Notes under the pieces: generated by a model
The model's input: the letters and a program-made list of their open reading frames with translations, nothing else
Databases searched by the model: none
Told to the model about the DNA's origin: nothing
Source: DTPU01 sp963827855
GTDB taxonomy: Bacteria; Planctomycetota; Phycisphaerae; Sedimentisphaerales; Anaerobacaceae
Reading direction: 5' to 3'
Assembly (NCBI GenBank): GCA_963827855.1
Contig: CAWHBY010000004.1
Span: 434,001 to 498,000 of the forward strand
Length of the DNA: 64,000 bases
Program-made: the position numbers and the translations under genes
Part shown: in pieces, positions 43,029 to 52,010 of the stretch
How the letters are laid out: every line of letters starts with the position of its first letter
How positions within the stretch are numbered: position 1 is the stretch's first letter

Positions 43029-46000
43029 ATGGTTAGAGAACATCGAGTCGTCGCGAGTGTGGGTCTTCTGGTATGGCTACTCTCGACAGTTTCCGCACAG
43101 ACCAGTTGGGTCTACGTGCCAGGCACCGCAGATCCCTGGCTTGCGGGTATGCCCAATGGCTCGACTGCCAGCGACAATACCACGCCAACAAACCCGGATG
43201 TCGCACCTGCCCAGTCCCCTGTTCTGGTCACGGACCTGACCCTGGTCCCGGGTGATTCACTCTACTTCCAGGTTGGATGGTGGGGCGTGGCGGTCGGTCC
43301 CGGAGGCTCCAACTGCGGTGCCCGTTCCGGGGATGGCTGCATGACGACACCTGCGACCTCGCACCTTCAGGGCGCCGAGAATGGGCTCTCCGATGTGACC
43401 GCACCTTTCCAGGCCCTTATGGGCGTATTCCTGGGCGATGAGCGACCGGATCTATCGCCGGCCCCCAGTGCTCTCAGTTTCCCCTATGAGTCAACCTGGA
43501 AGTTCCGTACCCTGGCTCCGGAGCTGAAGCAGGTCTTCTTCATCGGAGATGGTCAGATTGGGCAGCCCCCCAACCCGGGTGGTTGGCAGATGTTTGTCGT
43601 GCCAGCCGGGGCCACGCGGCTCTACCTCGGGATCATGGACTCCTGGGGATGGTTCAACAACGCCGGGCACTACGACGTAGGAGTCACCGTAGTGCCAGTC
43701 CCCCGTGTCCAGCTCACCGCCTCATCGGGTGACGGAGGTGCAGTCACCACACCTGGAGAGGGGGCGTTCCTCTACCCGATCAATACGGTAGCATCCTTGA
43801 CCGCGACGCCTGATCTCCACTACCACTTCGTGAACTGGACGGGGACCGGCGTCACGACCGGCGACCTCGCAAGCCCGACCTCTGCCAGCACTACAGTGAC
43901 GATGAGAGACAACCGCACGGTCGTTGCGCACTTTGCCATCGATCAGCACACGCTCACGACGTCCTGTGCTGGCTTGGGCTCAGTGACTACCCCTGGAGTG
44001 GGCTCGTTCACCTACAACTACGGGACATCCGTAGCGATCGCAGCCATGCCCCAGGCAGGCTACCACTTCGTCAACTGGACCGGCACCGCGGTGACGGCCG
44101 GCTACGTGACTGCTCCCACTTCTGCCAGCACCACGGTGCTGATGCAGGAGGATGCAACACTAATCGCCAATTTCGCGCCGGATTCACCCGCGACCCTTAC
44201 CCTGACCGTCTCATCGAGCGATGGCGGGGCCGTCAGCGCACCCGGTGAGGGCGGTTTCTCATACGTGGCGGGCACCGTAGTGTCCGTGGTAGCCGCCGCG
44301 GAGCAGCACTGCCACTTCATGAGCTGGACCGGCACTGCGGTGACCGCCGGAAAGGTGGCGAGTCCGACCTCTGCCAGTACCACGGTCACAGTGGACGCCT
44401 CCTACACCCTGATCGCGAATTTCGCGGCGGATCAAATGACCCTGACCACGGCCTCGGGCGATGGCGGCGCGGTGAGCTCCCCGGGCGAAGGCTCCTTCGC
44501 TTACAGCTACGGCACGGTGGTTCCCGTGATTGCGGCTCCAGAGCCTCATTGCCACTTCGTGAGCTGGACAGGTACGGCCGTCGCAGCGGGCAAGGTGGCT
44601 GATCCCTTGTCGCCCAGCACGACGGTCACAGTGGACGCCCCCTACACGCTGGTCGCGAGCTTCGCCGTGGACCAGGTTGCGCTCACGACATCCTCAGGTG
44701 ACGGTGGCGCGGTATCCAGCCCTGGCGAAGGCGGTTTCATGTACGGGTATGGTGCAATCGTGCCGGTGATGGCCACCGCAAACGCTCACTACCACTTCGT
44801 AAATTGGACAGGCACTGCAGTGACTGCGGGCAAGGTGGCGAGTCCGACCTCTGCGAACGCGACGGTCACCATGGATGCGTCCTACACACTCATCGCCAAC
44901 TTCGCCGCTGACCAACTGACGCTGACTACGTCCTCAGGCGATGGCGGTGCAGTGAGCAGCCCGGGTGAGGGTAGCTTCCAGTACGATCAGGGTAGCACCG
45001 TGGTGCTGGAGGCCAGGCCAGACCCGCTCTTTAGGTTCGCAGGTTGGAGCGGAGGCCTCTCCGCAGGCTCCAACCCCTATACTCTGACGATGGATGCAGA
45101 CTACACCGTCAAGGCCTGCTTTGAGAGCGTGCTGGATGATCTGGTGGTAGGCGGAGGGCTGCCTGAGGATCTTCAGGAACAAGGCACTTCCGATCATCCC
45201 TTCAAGACCCTCCAGGGTGCAATCGAGGCGGCCAAGGATGGAGCCAAGCTGATCATCCGGCCCGGGAAGTACCCGGAGACGATTGATCTGATGGGCAAGT
45301 CAATCGAGCTCAACGGCCTGGGAAGTGATCCCAACGTGATCACCGCCCTGCCCGTGATCGATGGCCAAGGCAAGGGCACGGCGATCCGGTGCACGCAGGG
45401 AGAGGATGCCAACTGTGTGCTCGTAGGCCTTGTGATCACGGGCGGCTCCGGCAATCTGGCAGGCGGCATCCTGTGCGTAGGCAGCAGCCCTACGCTGTCG
45501 AACTGCCTGATTGTAGGCAACCGAGCGACAGGTCCTGATGGAGTCGGCGGTGGCATCTACTGCCAGGACAGCAAGGCGACGATCATCAACTGCACGGTTA
45601 CAGGCAACTACGGAAGCACTGCGGGAGCAGGTGTTTCGTTCAAGGACAGCCTGGCAGTGGTGATCAACTCGATCATCTGGGGCAACGGCCCCTCAGAGAT
45701 CCAGGCCACGGGCACGATCCAGCCGGTGATCGGCTACACGGATGTGGCAGGCGGATGGGTGGGCACGGGGAACTTCAATGCAGATCCGCTGTTTGCTGGA
45801 GCAGGCTACTGGGCGAATCCTTCAGAGCTGAGCAGCCCGGTCTCAGCGTCTGTTGCGGCTGCGGTCTGGGTGGCAGGAGACTACCACGTCAAGAGCCAGG
45901 CAGGCAGATGGAACCCTGTGACAGGCCTGTGGGTCAAGGATGCGGTGACGAGTCCGTGCATTGATGGTGGCAACCCTGCCTCGGCAGTAGGCCTTGAGCC

Positions 46001-46073
46001 AGTCCCGAACGGCAACAGGATCAACCAGGGAGTCTACGGCGGTACCAACCAGGCAAGCCTCACGAACCCGTAG
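43029..46073 (+). CDS. Second InlB-B-repeat / beta-helix surface protein
   Basis: The 1014-residue paralogue starts at ATG 43029, 44 nt after the first gene, behind GGGAGGGACC. A signal peptide (VASVGLLVWLLSTVSAQ) precedes a unique N-terminal domain of about 210 residues (SWVYVPGTADPWLAG...; LYFQVGWWG) resembling an exported beta-sandwich. Five full repeats of about 77 residues and one short repeat follow. The C-terminal beta-helix (LQGAIEAAKDGAKLIIRPGK onward) is almost identical at DNA level to that of the upstream gene, pointing to recent duplication or gene conversion. This frame is intact. A shared terminator follows. Confidence 0.82.
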   Translation: MVREHRVVASVGLLVWLLSTVSAQTSWVYVPGTADPWLAGMPNGSTASDNTTPTNPDVAPAQSPVLVTDLTLVPGDSLYFQVGWWGVAVGPGGSNCGARSGDGCMTTPATSHLQGAENGLSDVTAPFQALMGVFLGDERPDLSPAPSALSFPYESTWKFRTLAPELKQVFFIGDGQIGQPPNPGGWQMFVVPAGATRLYLGIMDSWGWFNNAGHYDVGVTVVPVPRVQLTASSGDGGAVTTPGEGAFLYPINTVASLTATPDLHYHFVNWTGTGVTTGDLASPTSASTTVTMRDNRTVVAHFAIDQHTLTTSCAGLGSVTTPGVGSFTYNYGTSVAIAAMPQAGYHFVNWTGTAVTAGYVTAPTSASTTVLMQEDATLIANFAPDSPATLTLTVSSSDGGAVSAPGEGGFSYVAGTVVSVVAAAEQHCHFMSWTGTAVTAGKVASPTSASTTVTVDASYTLIANFAADQMTLTTASGDGGAVSSPGEGSFAYSYGTVVPVIAAPEPHCHFVSWTGTAVAAGKVADPLSPSTTVTVDAPYTLVASFAVDQVALTTSSGDGGAVSSPGEGGFMYGYGAIVPVMATANAHYHFVNWTGTAVTAGKVASPTSANATVTMDASYTLIANFAADQLTLTTSSGDGGAVSSPGEGSFQYDQGSTVVLEARPDPLFRFAGWSGGLSAGSNPYTLTMDADYTVKACFESVLDDLVVGGGLPEDLQEQGTSDHPFKTLQGAIEAAKDGAKLIIRPGKYPETIDLMGKSIELNGLGSDPNVITALPVIDGQGKGTAIRCTQGEDANCVLVGLVITGGSGNLAGGILCVGSSPTLSNCLIVGNRATGPDGVGGGIYCQDSKATIINCTVTGNYGSTAGAGVSFKDSLAVVINSIIWGNGPSEIQATGTIQPVIGYTDVAGGWVGTGNFNADPLFAGAGYWANPSELSSPVSASVAAAVWVAGDYHVKSQAGRWNPVTGLWVKDAVTSPCIDGGNPASAVGLEPVPNGNRINQGVYGGTNQASLTNP

Positions 46074-46119
46074 AGGCTGTCGAATCACTGAAGACTGACA
46101 ACTGAACACAGAAGACTGA

Positions 46120-46155
46120 AAAGACCCAAACGCGATCCTACGCGTTTGGGTCTTT
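46120..46155. terminator. Bidirectional terminator between the repeat protein and the acyltransferase
   Basis: AAAGACCCAAACGCG and CGCGTTTGGGTCTTT form a perfect 15-bp stem with T-rich sequence on both sides. The TAG stop of the minus-strand acyltransferase (46140-46138) lies in the 6-nt loop. Confidence 0.85.
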
Positions 46156-46818
46156 GACTTTCTGTGCACTCAGGGCGTCCAGCCCCGTCAGGGCGTCCTG
46201 GAGCTTCTGGCAACAGGCCTTCACCTCCTGCGGTGACGCATGACTGGGCACCCGGATCGGCTCGCCGATGGCCAGGTGTATCCTGCCAAAGGGCTTGGGA
46301 AGGATGAACCGGTCCCAGCTCTTGAGCGTCCATTTCCTGCTGGCGTCATAGCTGACAGGGATGATCGGCGAATGGGTGACCTGTGCGAGGCGAACGACTC
46401 CCTCTTGAACCTGGAAGGCAGGCCCTCTGGGACCGTCAGGGGTGAGGGCCAGGTTGTTGCCTGCAGCCAATCGGCTTGCCAAGGCCCACGCCGCCTTGGC
46501 TCCCCCGCGGCTGCTGGAGCCACGGACCGCGTCCTGCTTGAACCGTCCGACCAGGGCCTGGCCGTAGTCCCCATCGCGGCTGAGGCTGATCAGGATCGAG
46601 GCCTGCGGCGTCCTGACGTGACGACAGTAGAAGTAGACCAGATAGAACAGCCGGCTGTGCCAGAAGGCAAAGATGTTGTGTCCCTGCTGGACAGACTCCC
46701 GGACATCCTCCAGCCCGGAGATCGTGAGGCGATTGGAGCGGCAGATTCCCTGAATGACGTAGTAACCCACGCAGCCGAAGATCCCTACCTTGATTCTGTG
46801 CGTGAGCGGGCCTGGCAT
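46138..46818 (-). CDS. DUF374-type lysophospholipid acyltransferase-like protein
   Basis: The 226-residue protein matches the DUF374/LPLAT-like family. FAFWHSRLFYLVYFYCR carries the H near residue 54 where acyltransferases have the HxxxxD-type site. ISLSRDGDYGQALVGRF and the ALTPDGPRGPAFQVQEGVV block near 125 are the diagnostic motifs. One N-terminal hydrophobic helix (GIFGCVGYYVIQGI) may anchor it to the inner membrane. Members lie near lipid A/Kdo genes or fatty acid genes; here accA is 27 nt upstream in the same direction, linking it to lipid synthesis. The exact acyl acceptor is unknown. Confidence 0.82.
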   Translation of the reverse strand: MPGPLTHRIKVGIFGCVGYYVIQGICRSNRLTISGLEDVRESVQQGHNIFAFWHSRLFYLVYFYCRHVRTPQASILISLSRDGDYGQALVGRFKQDAVRGSSSRGGAKAAWALASRLAAGNNLALTPDGPRGPAFQVQEGVVRLAQVTHSPIIPVSYDASRKWTLKSWDRFILPKPFGRIHLAIGEPIRVPSHASPQEVKACCQKLQDALTGLDALSAQKVKDPNA

Positions 46819-46844
46819 GGCGTTTTCGCGGACCCGAGTGACGG

Positions 46845-47933
46845 CTAGGCCCGCACCGGCGCGACCTTCGAGCGACCAGGACCGTGACCTACGGCCTCGA
46901 TCGGGGCGGGCGTCCGCCGGGTCCTCTTCTTGGCAGGAGCCGTCGTGATCAGGAAGTCACACCCTGCGGACCGCCACTTCTTGTAGCGATTTTCCACCAG
47001 GTGGTCGATCCGGGTGCGTTTCAGGTCGGCCAGGGTCTTGGCGATGTATTGCTCCACGTTGTGGACCGTGTCGTGGATGTTTCGATGGGCCCCCCCGATG
47101 GGTTCGGCGATGACCGCGTCGATCAAGCCCAGCTTGTGCAGGTCATGGCTGGTCAGCTTCAGCGCCTCTGCGGCCGCCGGCGCCTGCGACCCGTCTCTCC
47201 AGAGGATGGCCGCGCACCCCTCAGGCGAGATCACCGAGTAGTACGCGAATTCCAGCATGGCCAGCCGATCGCCTACACCTATGCCCAGCGCACCGCCCGA
47301 CCCGCCTTCGCCGATGCAGATGCAGATCACGGGGACCCGCAGCCGCGACATCTCCATGAGGTTCACGGCAATGGCCTGGGCCTGCCCCCGCTCTTCCGCG
47401 CCCACGCCGGGGTACGCGCCCGGGGTGTCGATGAGCGTCACGATCGGCAGCCCGAATTTCTCTGCAAACTTCATCTTTATTAGTGCTTTTCGATACCCCT
47501 CCGGATGGGCGCACCCGAAGCTGCAGGCCACCTTCTCTTTGAGCGTGCGGCCCTTGTTGTGGCCGACGATGAGGACCTTGTTGCGGGCGATCTGGCCGAT
47601 GCCGGTGATCATGGCGCGGTCGTCGCCGAAGCACCGGTCCCCGTGCAGCTCGCGGAAATCCTGGACCATCAGGTTGAGGTAGTCGTTCAGCAGCGGACGC
47701 TTGGGATGGCGGGCCACCTGGACGGTCTGCCAGGCAGAAAGACTGGAGTAGATCCGTTTGAGCTCAGCGACCTGTTCCTGCTGCAACTGGCGGATCTCCG
47801 TGGAGTAATCAATGCCTTTGATGGAACCGAGTCGCCGCAGTTCACTGATCTGCTGATCCAACTGGACAACCCTCTCCTCGAAGTCCAGATGGTCGGCCGC
47901 CGTCAAACCGTTGGTGTTAGGGGTATTTTCCAT
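46845..47933 (-). CDS. accA: Acetyl-CoA carboxylase carboxyltransferase subunit alpha
   Basis: AccA forms, with AccD, the carboxyltransferase that makes malonyl-CoA for fatty acid synthesis. The 362-residue protein has the AccA N-terminal coiled region (DHLDFEERVVQLDQQISEL), HPKRPLLNDYLNLM, FRELHGDRCFGDD, GRTLKEKVACSFGCAHPEGYRKA, LIDTPGAYPGVGAEERGQ, and the oxyanion-hole region GEGGSGGALGIGVGD. ATG 47933 is preferred; GTG 47978 would sit only one base from AGGAG. The C-terminal 40 residues are a basic extension (KKRTRRTPAPIEA) beyond the usual end. No accD is in the window. Confidence 0.93.
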   Translation of the reverse strand: MENTPNTNGLTAADHLDFEERVVQLDQQISELRRLGSIKGIDYSTEIRQLQQEQVAELKRIYSSLSAWQTVQVARHPKRPLLNDYLNLMVQDFRELHGDRCFGDDRAMITGIGQIARNKVLIVGHNKGRTLKEKVACSFGCAHPEGYRKALIKMKFAEKFGLPIVTLIDTPGAYPGVGAEERGQAQAIAVNLMEMSRLRVPVICICIGEGGSGGALGIGVGDRLAMLEFAYYSVISPEGCAAILWRDGSQAPAAAEALKLTSHDLHKLGLIDAVIAEPIGGAHRNIHDTVHNVEQYIAKTLADLKRTRIDHLVENRYKKWRSAGCDFLITTAPAKKRTRRTPAPIEAVGHGPGRSKVAPVRA

Positions 47934-48082
47934 CAGAATCAGAAGTAGATGCTCGAATCCCTTCTGCTGCGATGCCACACTCCTATGTCCACAGTGAGGT
48001 CCGTCATGACCGCGCGGAGCCTCTACGGGTTTATTAGACCATCAGATCATAGCAGCTCAAGACGGCAATTCAAAGAAAAAAA

Positions 48083-48111
48083 TTGACAGGCAACCACCGC
48101 GTCAGTACCTT
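48083..48111 (+). promoter_or_regulatory. Candidate promoter of the tyrA-purL-purQ operon
   Basis: A perfect TTGACA (48083-48088) with a 17-nt spacer to TACCTT (48106-48111) in a locally AT-rich region, about 40 nt before the tyrA ATG. Confidence 0.5.
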
Positions 48112-48149
48112 CTAAACGTAAATGCTTCTTGGAGCCTTTCTATAAACCC

Positions 48150-49028
48150 ATGTTGTTAAGAGATTTACATAGTGTCACAATCGTCGGCCTGGGACTTCTG
48201 GGCGGCTCTGTGGCCATGGCCATCGCCAGGCGGCTCCCGCACGTGAAAGTGACCGGGTTTGCCCACCGAACCGAGACGCGACAGAAGGTGCGACGCCTAG
48301 GTATTATGGGTAGGGTCTCCGGAGATCTCGCCGATAGTGTGGGCCAAGCTCAGTTGGTTATCCTGGCGACACCCGTCTGCACGTTTGAGCCGGTCTTGAG
48401 GGACATTTGCTACTGCCTGCCAGGCGGGTGCGTGGTCACGGACGTGGGCTCGACGAAGGCAGTCGTGCGGCAGTGGGCCGTGAGCACCCTTCCGAAGTCC
48501 GTCTCGTACGTCGGGTCTCACCCGATGGCCGGCTCGGAGCTCCGCGGCATAGAGGCAGCTCGGGAGGACCTGCTGGATCGTGCGATCTGCTTTGTCACGC
48601 CTGGCAGCCCCAGACGGTCCGCAGCCATGGATCTGGTCTGCAGATTCTGGAGCCGGCTGGGATGCAGGGTGAGGACCATGACTGCGGAGCGTCACGACCG
48701 GATTGTGGCTGCAGTCAGTCACGTCCCCCAGGTTGCGGCCGCATCGTTGGTCAATGCGACGTCGGCTGATGACCTGGGATTTGCGGGCAAGGGCTTCGTC
48801 GACACCTCCCGGATCGCCTCGGGGCCTGCGGAGGTGTGGTCTGACATCTTTCTGACCAACAGGCCTGCAGTCTGCCAGGGCATCGATCGGATAGTGGTGC
48901 AGCTCGCCAGACTTCGTCGGGCCATTGATCTGGGCGATCGCAAGGCGATCGAGGCGTTCCTGAGTGCCGCGGCGGATAGACGCGCACGGATGATCGAGGC
49001 CAAGATCCAAAGGAAGGAACTACACTAG
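48150..49028 (+). CDS. tyrA: Prephenate dehydrogenase
   Basis: The 292-residue TyrA-family enzyme oxidatively decarboxylates prephenate (or arogenate) in tyrosine synthesis. The NAD(P)-binding VTIVGLGLLGGSVAMAI is at the N-terminus. VILATPVCTF, VVTDVGSTKAVV, SYVGSHPMAGSELRGIEAAR (substrate site) and MTAERHDRIVAAVSHVPQ with its catalytic-region His follow in the usual order. ATG 48150 is preferred to TTG 48129. The stop overlaps the GTG of purL by one base, so aromatic amino acid and purine genes share a transcript. Confidence 0.9.
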   Translation: MLLRDLHSVTIVGLGLLGGSVAMAIARRLPHVKVTGFAHRTETRQKVRRLGIMGRVSGDLADSVGQAQLVILATPVCTFEPVLRDICYCLPGGCVVTDVGSTKAVVRQWAVSTLPKSVSYVGSHPMAGSELRGIEAAREDLLDRAICFVTPGSPRRSAAMDLVCRFWSRLGCRVRTMTAERHDRIVAAVSHVPQVAAASLVNATSADDLGFAGKGFVDTSRIASGPAEVWSDIFLTNRPAVCQGIDRIVVQLARLRRAIDLGDRKAIEAFLSAAADRRARMIEAKIQRKELH

Positions 49029-51916
49029 TGACTCAGTGGCGATTTGAGGTATTCAACAAGCCGGGGTTTGCTGACAGCCACGGCGCCAAGGTCCTGGGCC
49101 AGATCCACGAGCTGGGCGTCCGCGGCGTCGAGGCGGTGCAGTCGGCCAGGGTGACGCTCATCGAAGCGGACTTCGACAAGGATTTCGCCAAGCGGGTGGC
49201 TGAGGAGCTGCTGGCCGACCCCGTCTGCGAGGAGTTCTACATGGGCCGCAGCACCGCCCCTGCGGGGCTGGCCAAGGCGACGCTCATCGAGGTCCACCTC
49301 AAGAGCGGCGTCACGGATCCGGTGGCCGAGTCCGTGATGACGGCCATTGCGGACATGGGTGGAAAGGCCCACCACATCCGGACCGCACGCAAGTACGTGC
49401 TGCTGGGCGATGCTCCCGCCAAGACCGTGGAATCCCTGGCCCGCCGTCTGCTGGCCAACGACTGCATCGAGGTCTGTCTGATCGGCGATCAGGCAGAGCC
49501 GCCCAGTCCGCACCTGGCGTCCTACAGGCTGGAGCTGGTGTATTGTCCGATCCGCGACCTGGACGAGGCCGCCCTGCTGGCCCTGAGCAAGCAGAGGGAC
49601 CTGTTCCTGAACGGGGTCGAGATGCAGACGATCCAGAAGTACTTCCGCGAGCTGGGCCGCGAGCCCACGGACGTGGAGCTGGAGACCCTGGCCCAGACCT
49701 GGAGCGAGCATTGCGGGCACAAGACCCTCAAGAGCTCGGTGGACATGACCATCGACGGCAGGCCGGTCCACTTCGACAATCTCCTCAAGGACACGGTCTT
49801 CAGGGCCACCCGGGAGCTGAACAAGCCCTGGTGCATCTCGGTGTTCTCCGACAACGCGGGCGTGGTCGAGTTCGACGAGGACTCGGCCGTATGCTTCAAG
49901 GTCGAGACGCACAACCACCCTTCTGCCCTGGACCCCTACGGCGGGGCTGCCACGGGCATCGGCGGCGTGATCCGCGACCCCATGGGCACGGGCATGGGCG
50001 CCAAGCCTGTGGCGAACACGGACGTGTTCTGCTTCGGGCCGCCAGACAAGAAGCCGGATCTGGTTCCCAAGGGCGTGCTGCATCCCAAGCGGATCATGAA
50101 GGGCGTGGTGTCCGGCGTCCGCGATTACGGCAACCGCATGGGGATCCCGACGGTCAATGGCGCGATCTACTTCGACGAGCGGTACGTGGGAAATCCGCTG
50201 GTGTACTGCGGCAACATCGGCCTCATGGACAAGGCCAAGTGCTTCAAGCGTGCCCAGGCCGGCCATCTCATCGTGGTCGTCGGAGGCCGGACCGGCCGGG
50301 ACGGCATCCACGGGGCGACCTTCTCCAGCGGCCAGATGACCCACGAGCACGAGACGGTCTTCTCTCACGCGGTCCAGATCGGCAACGCCATCACCGAGAA
50401 GAAGGTGCTGGACGTCCTGCTCCAGGCCAACGAGGCGGGCCTGTACGAGTCCATCACGGACTGCGGCGCTGGCGGGCTGAGCAGCGCAGTCGGCGAGATG
50501 GGCGCGGACCTGGGCGCGGAAGTGGATCTGGACAAGGTCCCACTCAAATACGCCGGCCTGGGGTACACGGAGATCTGGATCAGTGAGGCCCAGGAGCGGA
50601 TGGTCGTGGCGGTCAAGCCGGAACAGTGGGACCGTATCCGACAGGTCTTTGACGCAGAGAACGTCGAGGCCACGGTGATTGGCCGGTTCACGGGCGACCA
50701 GAAGCTCAGGCTGCGGTATCAGGGCCAGCAGGTGGGAGAGCTCGACATGAGCTTCCTGCACGACGGCGTGCCCAAGTACTCCCGTCAGGGCGTCTGGCGG
50801 ACCGCGTCGCTGAGCGAGCCCAGCCTTCCGGACAGGGAGTCCTACCGTGAGGAACTGCTGGCCATCCTCTCTTCCTACAACGTGGCCAGCAAGGAGTGGG
50901 TCATCCGGCAGTACGATCACGAGGTCCAGGCGGGCTCGGTCGTGAAGCCCCTGACGGGCGTGGCGAACGATGGTCCCAGCGATGCGGCGGTCCTGCGGCC
51001 GAAGCTCCGGTCGAACCGGGCCGTGGCCGTCAGTTGCGGGATGAATCCGTTGTATGGAGACATCGATCCCTACTGGATGGCCCTGGCCGGGATTGACGAG
51101 GCCATCCGCAACCTGGTCAGCGTGGGTGCGAGGTTTGACCGTATCGCCTTGTTGGACAACTTCTGCTGGGGCGACTGCAACAAGCGGCCCGAGACCTTCG
51201 GTTCGCTGGTCCGCGCGGCCCAGGCCTGCTATGACGGGGCGATGGCCTTTGGCACGCCCTTCATCTCAGGCAAGGACTCGCTGAACAACGAGTTTGTCTG
51301 CGAGGACGGGACCACCATCGCGATCCCGCCCACGCTGCTGATCTCCGCCCTGTCCATCGTCGATGACGCCAGCCGCTGTATCACGATGGACGTCAAGGCG
51401 CCTGGCAACCCGTTGTTCGTGGTAGGCCTGACTGCCAACGAACTGGGCGGCTCGCACTACTACAAGGTGAAAGGTCACCTGGGCGCCCATGTGCCCACGG
51501 TGGACCTGGCCAGGGCCCCGCGGATCGCTGCGGCGCTGGCGGATGCCATTGCCAAGGGCCTGGTGGTCAGTTGTCACGACTGCTCTGAAGGAGGACTGGC
51601 AGTGGCCCTGGCGGAGATGGCCTTTGCGGGCGGATACGGAATCGAGGCAGACCTGCGAGGCCTGGCCCGGACCGAGGACTGCGTGCGGACGGATTCCCAG
51701 CTCTTCAGTGAGTCGACCTCCCGCTACATCGTGGAGATCGAGCCGCAGCACTTCGATGGATTCGCCAAGCGGATGCTCAATGTCCCGTTCGGCCAGATCG
51801 GCCTTGTGACGGGAGGCGACCGCTTGATGATCAAGGATCGTAAAGGCAGGGCCGTAGTCGACGTGGATCTGGCCACCCTGAAGAAGGCCTGGCAGCAGCC
51901 GCTGGCGTGGGACTAG
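49028..51916 (+). CDS. purL: Phosphoribosylformylglycinamidine synthase, PurS-PurL fusion
   Basis: The 962-residue enzyme converts FGAR to FGAM in purine synthesis. The first roughly 165 residues (WRFEVFNKPGFADSHGAKVL; VTDPVAESVMTAI) look like two PurS-type ferredoxin-like modules. The PurL part starts near 170, with TWSEHCGHKTLKSSVDM near 225, VETHNHPSALDPYGGAATG, the second ATP-grasp-like half with GVANDGPSDAAVLRP, and HDCSEGGLAVALAEMAF. There is no glutaminase domain; purQ follows separately. A GTG start overlaps tyrA. A fused PurS explains why no separate purS lies between the genes. Confidence 0.92.
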   Translation: MTQWRFEVFNKPGFADSHGAKVLGQIHELGVRGVEAVQSARVTLIEADFDKDFAKRVAEELLADPVCEEFYMGRSTAPAGLAKATLIEVHLKSGVTDPVAESVMTAIADMGGKAHHIRTARKYVLLGDAPAKTVESLARRLLANDCIEVCLIGDQAEPPSPHLASYRLELVYCPIRDLDEAALLALSKQRDLFLNGVEMQTIQKYFRELGREPTDVELETLAQTWSEHCGHKTLKSSVDMTIDGRPVHFDNLLKDTVFRATRELNKPWCISVFSDNAGVVEFDEDSAVCFKVETHNHPSALDPYGGAATGIGGVIRDPMGTGMGAKPVANTDVFCFGPPDKKPDLVPKGVLHPKRIMKGVVSGVRDYGNRMGIPTVNGAIYFDERYVGNPLVYCGNIGLMDKAKCFKRAQAGHLIVVVGGRTGRDGIHGATFSSGQMTHEHETVFSHAVQIGNAITEKKVLDVLLQANEAGLYESITDCGAGGLSSAVGEMGADLGAEVDLDKVPLKYAGLGYTEIWISEAQERMVVAVKPEQWDRIRQVFDAENVEATVIGRFTGDQKLRLRYQGQQVGELDMSFLHDGVPKYSRQGVWRTASLSEPSLPDRESYREELLAILSSYNVASKEWVIRQYDHEVQAGSVVKPLTGVANDGPSDAAVLRPKLRSNRAVAVSCGMNPLYGDIDPYWMALAGIDEAIRNLVSVGARFDRIALLDNFCWGDCNKRPETFGSLVRAAQACYDGAMAFGTPFISGKDSLNNEFVCEDGTTIAIPPTLLISALSIVDDASRCITMDVKAPGNPLFVVGLTANELGGSHYYKVKGHLGAHVPTVDLARAPRIAAALADAIAKGLVVSCHDCSEGGLAVALAEMAFAGGYGIEADLRGLARTEDCVRTDSQLFSESTSRYIVEIEPQHFDGFAKRMLNVPFGQIGLVTGGDRLMIKDRKGRAVVDVDLATLKKAWQQPLAWD

Positions 51917-51929
51917 CAAAGAATGTGGC

Positions 51930-51992
51930 AGGTTTTAGGTTTTAGGTTTTAAGAAACCTGAACCCTAAAACCTAAAACTTGAAACCTAAAAC
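51930..51992. repeat. Inverted TTTTAGG-type tract between purL and purQ
   Basis: Three TTTTAGG-like 7-mers in one orientation (from about 51931) are followed by four CCTAAAA-like 7-mers in the other (to about 51991). This forms a long AT-rich hairpin in the purL-purQ junction. It must be read through if purQ is co-transcribed. Confidence 0.65.
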
Positions 51993-52010
51993 TGCTTCCA
52001 AAGGAAGCCT

